Shown piece after piece: positions 18,758 to 37,100 of a stretch of DNA of 64,000 bases. Position 1 is the first letter of the stretch. Each line of letters starts with the position of its first letter. The position numbers were made by a program, and so were the translations under genes. Origin of the DNA: Streptomyces daqingensis (GTDB lineage Bacteria; Actinomycetota; Actinomycetes; Streptomycetales; Streptomycetaceae); the NCBI RefSeq assembly GCF_014645895.1, contig NZ_BMMP01000001.1, forward strand, positions 527,357 through 591,356, in the 5' to 3' direction. A model generated the notes under the pieces. That model did not search any database, had not been told where the DNA came from, and saw only the letters and a program-made list of their open reading frames with translations.

Positions 18758-18761
<4 letters not shown>
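18018..18761 (-). CDS. SDR ketoreductase (FabG-like)
   Basis: 247 aa. Classical short-chain dehydrogenase: GGSRGIGRAV cofactor motif, NAG-equivalent TSAAVL, catalytic Ser in MSSIAGLHG, and Tyr/Lys in TNYAASKAG; C-terminal IDGGMAV. It starts in the ATGA that ends the KS-AT-KR-DH-ACP synthase, so it is made with the assembly line. The KS-AT-ACP synthase of this cluster has no ketoreductase, so this free enzyme may reduce that beta-keto group in trans and create the hydroxyl needed for ring closure. Alternatively it supplies the 3-hydroxyacyl precursor for the CCR extender route. Confidence 0.92.
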
Positions 18762-27848
<9,087 letters not shown>

Positions 27849-27852
<4 letters not shown>

Positions 27853-30800
27853 GAGCGTGTCTCCGGGCGGGACTCGGGGGCGGCCTGGCCGGTGACCTCG
27901 TCCAGAAGCGCCGCGGCGGCGTCAGCTGCGCGGGGGACCCGCTGGATCGCAGTGGGTCCCCCGGAGCTGCCGTGCCCGCTGCCCGTCGAGGAGGCGCCGC
28001 CGGTCGCGGACAGCTCCTTGACGATGCGCCCCGCGACGCTGCTGATAGTCGCGTCGCCGAGGAAATCGGTGATCTTCAGGGTGAGGCTGAGCCTGCTCTG
28101 GATCTCGTTCCGCAGCTCGACGGCCATGAGGGAGTCCAGGCCGAAGCTGGTCAGGGTCTGGTTCACGCCGACGTCGGTGGTGCTGGAGCCGAGGATGTCC
28201 TTGACGCTGAGGACGAACTGGGCCGAGAGCGTCTCCAGCCGTTCGGAATCGGGCAGTTCCATCAGCTCGGCCGCGGTCGGGATCCGGCTGGCGCGGCGCC
28301 GTGTGCGGGAGGAGCGGCGGCGGCTGCGGGATCCCTCCCGGGCGGTGCTGCGGGCACGCGGGCTCTCCCCGTCCCCGTTCCCGTCGTCGCCGGCGGCGGC
28401 GGAAGCGCCGCCCTCCCAGGAGCGCGGCGGCTGCCAGCAGTCGACCGGGTCGAAGGCATAGGTGGGAAGCGGCGCCTTGGCCCGTGTGTAGTCGCGGTCG
28501 AAACCGGCCCAGTCGACGGACGCCCCCGACGCGTACAGCTCGGCGACGGTGGGCAGCAGGATCTCCCACTCGTCCTGCTGGGGCCGCAGGCTGGGCAGCA
28601 GCAGGACGTCGTGCTCGGGCGGCAGGGAGTCGCTGATGACGCCCAGCAGGGTCGGAGCGGGGCCGACCTCGACGAAGGTGCGGTAGCCCATCTCCTGAAG
28701 GGTCCGGACGCCGTCGGAGAACCGCACGGTGCTGCGCACGTGCCGGCACCAGTAGTCGGGGCCCGGCGCCTCGTCCCACGGCCACAGCTCTCCGGTGACG
28801 TTGGAGACCAGGGGGATACGCGGCGCGGTGAAGGCGATCTTCTCCGCGGCGATGCGCAGCGGCTCCAGGACGGGATCCATCATCGGGGAGTGTCCGGCCG
28901 AGGCGATGTGCAGGCGCTTGGTCTTCACCCCCCGGGACTCGAAGGCGGTGCACACCGCGTCGACCAGGTCCCGGTCGCCGGAGACCGCGATGTTCGAGGG
29001 GCCGTTGACCGCGGCGACACCGATCCGGCCGGGATGCGCGGCGAGTTCGGCGGTCACCTCCTCCTCGGAGGCGAACACCGCGGCCATGGTGCCGGGCAGC
29101 GAGAACTCCTCGATGACGCGGGCGCGTTCCACAGCGAAGGCCAGGCCGTCCTCGAGGGACATCGCCCCCGCCACGCACGCGGCCACGCACTCGCCGAAGC
29201 TGTGCCCCAGGACGGCCGCGGGGGTGATGCCCCACGACTGCCACAGCTGCGCCATGGCGTACTCGACGACGAAGGTGACGGGCTGGGCGTAGGCGGTGTC
29301 GTTGATCTGCTGGTCGTCCGGGTCGTCGGGGAAGAGGACGGACAGCAGCGGCCGGTCCAGCAGCGGTCGGAGGATCTCGGCACATTCGTCGACGGCCGCA
29401 CGGAAGCCGGGCTGGGTGTCGTACAGGCCGCGGGCCATGCCGGGGCGCTGGGCGCCCTGCCCGGTGAAGAGGAAGACCACCTCATCGGGGCCGTCCGCCT
29501 CGCCCTGCACCAGGCCGGGGGCGATCTCGCCGTTGCTGAACGCAGCGAGCTGGCCTGCGATCTCCTCACGGGTCGACCCGACGGCGGCGAGACGGTGCCG
29601 GAAGTGCGAGCGCCCCGTGCCCGCCGAATAGCACAGGTCGGCCAGCGGCGTCCCGTCGCCGTCGGCCAGGCGTTCGGCGTAGCGGCCGGCCAGGGCGGTC
29701 AGCGCCGTCTCGCTGCGGGCGGACAGCGGCAGGACGGAAGCCGGTCGGCGGTCGTCGGGGGCCGGCGGCGCAGGCGTTGGGGCCTGCTCGAGGATCAGGT
29801 GCGCGTTGGTGCCGCTGAGGCCGAAGCTGCTCACCGCCGCGGCCCGGCGCTCGTCGGTCCGCGGCCACGGGGCGAGGCCGGTGGGCACCTGGAAGGTGGT
29901 GCCGTCGAAGGAGATGTTGGAGTTCAGACGCGTGAAGTGCAGATTCGGGGGGATCTCGCCGTGGTCGAGGCACAGCGCGGCCTTGATGAGCCCGGCGATG
30001 CCGGCCGCCGCCTCCAGGTGCCCGATGTTGGTCTTGACGGCACCGAGGTAGACCGGCGCGCCGCTCTCGCGGCCGTACACGTCGGCGAGGGCTTCGGCTT
30101 CGATGGGATCGCCGAGACGGGTCCCGGTTCCGTGGGTCTCGATGTAGCCGATCTGCTCGGGGGAGACCCCGGCGGCGTCCAGGGCACGGCGGAAGACGTC
30201 CCGCTGCGCGGCCCCGTTGGGGGCGGTGATCCCGGCACTGCGGCCGTCCTGGTTGACCGCGCCGCCCCGCACGACGGCGAGGACGCGGTCGGAGTCGCGC
30301 AGCGCGTCGGACAGGCGCTTGAGGACGACGACACCGCAGCCTTCGCCGCGTACGTAGCCGTCGGCGCTGTCGGAGAAGGACATGGCCCGGCCCTGCCGGG
30401 AGACCGAGCCGAACTGGGACTGGGAGATCATCAGCAGCGGCGACAGCACCACGTTGACGCCGCCGGCCATGGCCATGTCGCACTCTCCGAGCCGCAGGCT
30501 CTGGCACGCCTGGTGTACGGCCACCAGCGAGGACGAACAGGCGGTGTCCACGGTGATGTTGGGGCCGCGCAGGTCCAGCAGATAGGCGATGCGGGCCGGC
30601 ACGAAGGACAGGGCCGCGCCCGAACTCGTGTAGGCGCTGACGTCGTCGGGGTCCTGGATCTGCGAGGTGATGTAGTCCCAGGACGCGGCGCCCATGAACA
30701 CGCCGGTGCGGCTGCCGGCGAGACCTGCCGGGTCCTGACCCGCGTTCTCCAGGGCCTCCCAGCACACCTGGAGGCTCAGGCGCTGGTGCGGGTCCATCGC

Positions 30801-31160
30801 CATGGCCTCGCGCTTGGAGATCCCGAAGAAGTCGTGGTCGAACAGCTCTACGCCGTCGGTGAACGCGCCCGAGCGGGTGTAGACCTTTCCGGGCTTGCCG
30901 GCCTCTTCGTCGTAGAACGCCTCGTGGTCCCACCGCTTGGCGGGGATCTCGCTCACGGCGTCGGTGCCCTCGGTCAGCAGCCGCCAGTAGCCGTCGGCGT
31001 CCGAGACGCCGCCGGGGAAGCGGCAGCCGGTGCCCACGATGGCGATGGGTTCGTTCCGCGCCCGCTCGTGCTCGTCGACCTGCCGCTGGAGACGTTCCAT
31101 CGTCAGGTAGACACGCTTGAGCGTGTCGGCCGATACCAGGTCCGGTCCCTGCGGCGTCAT
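27849..31160 (-). CDS. Type I PKS, KS-AT-ACP with non-standard AT motif
   Basis: 1103 aa. A short coiled docking segment ([18 protein letters not shown]) precedes KS about 38-460 ([39 protein letters not shown]). AT about 560-870 has [11 protein letters not shown], and its specificity loop reads [15 protein letters not shown] is neither HAFH (malonyl) nor YASH (methylmalonyl); xAGH motifs are known from ethylmalonyl and larger alkylmalonyl ATs. ACP about 970-1040 ([12 protein letters not shown]). There is no reductive domain, so the beta-keto group stays unless the free ketoreductase at 18018 acts. The carboxylase/reductase upstream of the operon is the probable extender supplier. It is coupled by 4-nt overlaps to both neighbours. 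Confidence 0.93.
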
Positions 31161-34100
31161 CGCTGACCCCCTTCGTCGATCTGCTTGGTCTTGGCCATCA
31201 GGAGTGCTTCGAGTTCGGTGGCGGACATCGAGTCCAGATCCGGCCTCGCCTCCGAGGCGGGCGCCCCCTCGGTCTCCGGTCGCGGCGCAGGCGGTGGGGG
31301 TGCGGACGGCTGGTCCGCCCCCTGGCCTTGGCCCGGCTCCAGCTCGATCTCCATCCGCTCGGCCAGGTACGGCACCAGGGCGTCGATGGTCGGGAAGCGC
31401 CAGGTGACCGTCGAGGGCAACTTGACGTGCAGGGAGTTCTCCAGGGACTTGCGCAGCTCGAGCGAGAGCAGCGAGTCGAAGCCCATGCTGGTGATGGGTG
31501 CGCTGGTGTCGATCCTGGCGGTGTCCGCTCCGAGGAGGCGGGCGGCGGTGTCCCGGCAGTGGTCCGTCAGGACGGCCTTGCGCCGGCGGCCGGGTTCGAC
31601 GGCGAGCATCCGGCGGCGGATCTCACCCACCGGTCCTCCCGCCGCGGCGGAGCCCTCACCCGACTCGGCGAGAAGCGTGCGCAGCAGGCCGCCGCCGGGT
31701 GCTTCGCGGAGCTTGTCGCGGTCCAGCGGCAGAACGCAGACCTGGGTGGGGGAGCTGCTCAGCAGCCGGTCCAGGGCGGCGATGCCCTGCTCGGGACTGA
31801 TGCTCTCGATACCCCGGGTGGCCAGGGCTCCGCCGCGGTCGGGGCGGGCGGCGAGGCCGATCTGCGACCAGGGGCCCCAGTCGATGCTCAGCGCCGGCAG
31901 GCCGCGGGAGCGCCGGTGATGGGCCAGGGTGTCGAGGAACGCGCTGGCGGCGGCGTAGTTGCCCTGGCTGGCCGAGCCGAGCACGGCGGCGGCCGACGAG
32001 TACAGGACGAAGAAGTCCAGTTCGCGGTCGAGGGTGGCCTGGTGCAGGTGCCAGGCCGCGTACGACTTCGGGCCCGCAACGGACCGGAACCGTTCCTGGT
32101 TCAGGCCGGTGAGCAGTCCGTCGTCGAGAACGCCGGCCGCGTGGACGATCCCCGCCAGCGGTGGCATGGAGGCGTCGATGCGGGCCAGGAGGCCGTCCAC
32201 GGGGCCGCGCTCGGAGACGTCGGCGCTGGCGACGGTGACCTCCGCGCGGGCACGCAGCTCCTCGAGGACCTGTTCGGCGTCGGCGCCGGGAGCGCTGCGG
32301 CCGACCAGGACCAGATGACGGGCGCCCTGCTCGACGAGATAGCGGGCTGTCGTCAGGCCGAGTGCGCCGAGGCCGCCGGTGATGAGGTACGTGCCCGAGG
32401 GGCGCACCGGTGCGCCACCGGGGGCGGTGGTGATCTGCTCATCGGCGGCGGGGCGCAGCACGAGCTTGCCGGTGTGTTGGGCCTTCGCCATGGCGGTGAA
32501 GGCGGCAGGGGCGTCCGCGAACGGGTGGACGGTCACGGGGAGGGCGGTGAGATCACCCTGGTCGAAGCCCTCCGCGATCCCGGTGAACAGCTCCGCGATC
32601 TCCCCGGGTTGGTTCCGGATGGTGCCTTCCAGGTCGACGGTGAGGAAGGCCCGGTTGTCCTTGAAGAGCTCAAGGCCGATGTGGCTGTTGTCGTAGATGT
32701 CCCGCTTGCCGATCTCCACGAACCGTCCGCCGGGCGCGAGCAGTCGGAGCGACCGCACGAAGGCCTCGCCGGAGGCGGAGTTCAGCACGACGTCGACGCC
32801 GCGGCCGTCCGTGAGCTTCGCGATCTCGTCGGCGAAGTCGAGGGTGCGGGAGTCCATGACGTGGGCGACGCCGAGACCGCGCAGAAGCTCACGCTTCTCG
32901 GGGGTGCCGGCGGTGGCGTAGACGTGGGCGCCGCGTCCCTGCGCGATCTGCAGCGCCGCGAGGCCGACGCCGCCGGTGGCGGAGTGGATGAGGACGCTCT
33001 CGCCCGCACGGAGCCGGGCCAGGCGGTCGAGGCTGTGGACGGCGGTGAGGAACGCGATGGGCACGGCGGCGGCCTCATCGTCGCTCAGCGACGCCGGAGC
33101 GGCACTCACCAGGTGCTCGTCGAGGGTGGTGAACGCGGCCATGCTGCTGGGGCCGACCGCGATGACCCGGTCGCCGACCTGATGGCGGGTGACGCCCTCG
33201 CCCACGGCGGTGATCCGTCCGCAGCACTCAGCACCGAGAGGCACCACGCCTTCGGTACCGGCGTAGGTCTCCAGGGCCTTCAGGACATCGCTGAAGTTCA
33301 GGCCCGCCGCGGTCACTTCGATCTCGACCTGTCCCGGCCCCGGCGGGGTGCGGTGCCACGCGGTGGAGCGGAGGCTGGCAAGGCTGCCGGGACGGGTCGC
33401 GAGCAGGCGGTGGTTGCCGTCGCGGGAGGAGTCGAAGGACCAGGAAGGACGCTCGTCCAGCGCGATCCGGCCCTCCGGCGTCCAGGGAGCGAGCGCCGGA
33501 GTGAGGCGCTGCCCCGCGCGCAGGGCGACCTGGTCGTCGTCTCCGTCCCGCAGTATCTCGGCGACCAGTTCGGCCGGCTCGCTCTGCGAACGGCCCGGGT
33601 CCAGGTCGACGACGGTGGTCCGCAGCTCACTGTGCTCAAGGCCGACGACCCGGGCCAGACCCCACAACGGGGCCTGCCCGACGGCCAGTTCGTCGCCGTC
33701 GGCGGCGGACTGGGCCCCGCGGGTGAGCAGAACGAGACGGGGAGCCGGGTCCTGGCCGCCGGCGGCGAGCTCCTGCACCAGATGGAGCGCGGGCAGGCAG
33801 GCGGCGTTCTGGGCTGCGGTGATCTGCTCGGGGCTGCTGTCGTCCGCGAGTTCCACGTCGAGGGCCCACGCGTGGACGAGCCCGTCCGCCCGGACACCCT
33901 CGGAGGACAGGTCGGCCAGGAGCGCGGCGACGTCCTCGCGGCGGCCGGGGTCGAGTTCGTAGCTGCCCGTGCCGGTCTTGCGGTAGGCGCTTCCGGCGGT
34001 GACGGTCAGGCAGGTGGCGCCGCGGGAGCGCAACGCCGTGTCGAGTGCCGCCGCAGTGCCGCCGCCGTCGGCGAACAGCAGCCAGGTGCCCGGCTGTTGG

Positions 34101-37100
34101 TTGGTGGTGTCGTCACCGGCGGGGGAGTGGCGCCAGTCGATGCCCAGCAGGGACTCGCCGAGCGGATCGGCGGCTTCGGTGCCTTCCAGCCGTCGCAGGG
34201 TGATGCCGGTGACCTCGCCGACGGGAGTGCCCTCGTCGTCGTAGAGGACGACGGCGGCACCGGCGATCTCGTCGGCCCCGGCCTCCGGTGGCGGGACGGC
34301 GGCGTGCGCCCAGCGAGGTTCGGCGCGGTCGGTGTGGAGGGTGAACCCGCCGACGCTCACCGGCACGTACGAGGCGTCGAGGGGCTTCTCCTGCGCTTCG
34401 AGAGCGGCGCTGACGACCTGCAGCGCGCTGTCGAGCACGGCCGGGTGCACGGGGTGCTCGCCGCCGTCGCCGGTCAGGGCGGTCCGCTCCCGCAGCCGGG
34501 CCACGGCTTCGGCCCGGCCCCGCCACAGCTGCTCCACGCCCTGGAACGCGGGCCCGTACGCGAGCCCGGCACGCCTCAGCGCGGCGTAATGGCCGTCGGC
34601 GTCGGCGGCGCCGGTGCAGCGCGCCCGCACCTCGGCGAGCGGTGCGGCGGTCGCGCCGGGGGCCGCGCGGCGGAAGGAGGCGCGCGCGGCCTCGGCCCAG
34701 CCGTCGTCGGCGCCGGTACGGGTGAACAGCCGCAGCGAGCCGGTGTCGGAGGTGCCGGGGAGGAGGACGAGCTGCAGCGTGGTGTCGTCGGCCTGCTCGG
34801 GCACCACGGTCAGCCGGGTCAGCTCGACGTCCGTCAGGACGGCGCTGTCGCCGAGGTGCGCACGGGCCGCGGCGAGGCCGGCGTCCAGTACGAGCGCTGC
34901 GGGCAGGACGGGGGTGCCGCCGACCTCGTGGTCCTTCAGGTAGGGGAACTCCGCGAAGTCGACGGGCGCCGACCAGTGGACGGCGTGCGGGGGCAGCGCG
35001 GAGGCGACGCGGTCCCGCAGCACCGGGTGGCCGCGGTGCGCAGCCCGGCGGCGGTCGCGCGGCTCGTACCAGCTTCTGGTGCGCTGCCACGGGTACGTGG
35101 GCAGGTCGGCCATGGGCCCGGTGGGCCCGTAGACGCGGGCCCAGTCGACCTGGTGTCCGGCGGTGTAGAGGCTGCCGAGTTCGCCCAGTACCGTCGCGCG
35201 GCCCGGCTGGTCGCGCCGCAGCGAGGAGACGGCGCAGCCGCCCTCGTAGGACGAGAGGCGTTCGGTGACGGCGTCGGTGAGCATCGGATGCGGCGACATC
35301 TCGACGAACACGTTGTGTCCCGTCTCGGCGAGCGCCGTGACGGCCGTGTCGAACAGGACGGGCTGGGTCAGGTTGGACGCCCAGTACTCCGCGTCGAGCC
35401 GGTCGCCGGCGATGGCCTCACCGGTGACCGAGGAGATCATCGGGATGGCCGTGGCGCGGGGGCTCAGGGAGGACTGGAGCCGCCACAGTTCGGCTGCGAC
35501 GGGTTCCATCAGGGGGCAGTGGGAGGCGAATTCGACGGACTCCAGCACCTTGCAGTACAGGCCGTCGGCCTCCAGGGACTTGGCGAAGGCCTCCAGAGAG
35601 CTGCCCTCGCCGGAGAAGACCGTGGAGTTCGGGCTGTTGGCCGAGGCGATCCACACCTGTTCCGGGGAGCGTTCCGCGAGCAGCTCGCGTGCCCGTTCCA
35701 GGGTGACGCCGGCGACGGCCATCCGGCCCTTGCCGGTCGCTGCGTGCAGAACCGTGCCGCGGTGCACGGCGATCAGCAGGGCGTCCTCAAGAGAGATCGC
35801 GCCCGCGACGTGGGCGGCGGCGATCTCACCGACGCTGTGTCCGACGACGGCGGCGGGCTCCACTCCCCAGGAGCGCCACAGGGAGGCCAGCGCGACCTGC
35901 ACGGCGACCAGCGCGGGCTGGCCGACGGCGGTGTCCATCAGCCGGGAGCTGGACGGGTCGGCGGCGACCTGATCGAGCAGCGACCAGTCGGTGTGACGGC
36001 GCAGCAGGGCGTCGGCACGTTCGAGGACCGCGCGGAAGGCCTTCTCGCCGGCGAGTTCGCCGGTGAACAGGTCGGCGGCCAGCGGCCACCACCGGGGGCC
36101 CTGCCCGGAGAAGACGAACACGGGCTTGGGCTGCCAGCCGATCCTGCGTATGCCGGAGCTGAGCCCGGTGACGTCCTCACCGCGGCCGAACGCGGCCAGC
36201 GCGGCGCGCAGTTCGCCCCCGGAGCTGCCCACGCAGGCCAGCCGGTGCTCGTGGTGGGTTCGGCGTCCGGCGGCAGCGGCGGCGAGGGCACCCACTGGTG
36301 CTGTGTCGCCGAGCCGGCTCTCCCAGCGGGCGGCGAGGTCGCGCAGGGCCTGCTCGTCGCGGGCGGAGACGGGCAGCACCACGGCGCCGCCGGCCGGCGG
36401 GGCGGTGGGGGAGGGGGCGGGCGGCGCTTCCTCGACCACCACGTGGGCGTTGGTGCCGCCGAAGCCGAAGGAGCTGACGCCCGCGAGTGCCGGGGTACCG
36501 CCGACGGGCCAGGGCTGGAGGGCGTCGGCCACGCGGACGGGCAGGTCGTCGAAGGAGATGTGCGGATTGGCCTCGCGGTAGTGCACGGTCGGCGGCACCA
36601 TGCGGCGCTCGACCATGAGGACGGTCTTGATGAGGCCGCCGATGCCCGCAGCGGCCTCCATGTGGCCGACGTTGGACTTCACCGAGCCGATCAGGCAGGG
36701 CCGGTCCGGGGCGCGGCCGTCACCGAGGACGGCACCCAGGGCCTTCGCCTCGATGGGGTCGCCGAGGATCGTGCCGGTGCCGTGCGCCTCCACGTACGCG
36801 ATGTCCGCGGCCCGCACCCCCGCCTTGGCGTGGGCGGAACGGATGACCGCCTCCTGGGACTTGGGGTTGGGCGCCATGAGGCCGTTGCTCGCGCCGTCCT
36901 GGTTGACCGCCCCGCCGCGGATCACGGCGTGGACGGGGTCGCCGTCGGCGAGGGCCCGGCTGAGCGGCTTGAGCACCACCATTCCGGCGCCCTCCGCGCG
37001 GACGTAGCCGTTGGCGCCGGAGTCGAACGGCTTGCAGCGGCCGTCGGCGGACATCACGCCGGCCTTGCTGAAGTTGATCGCGAGTGCGGGGGACAGCACG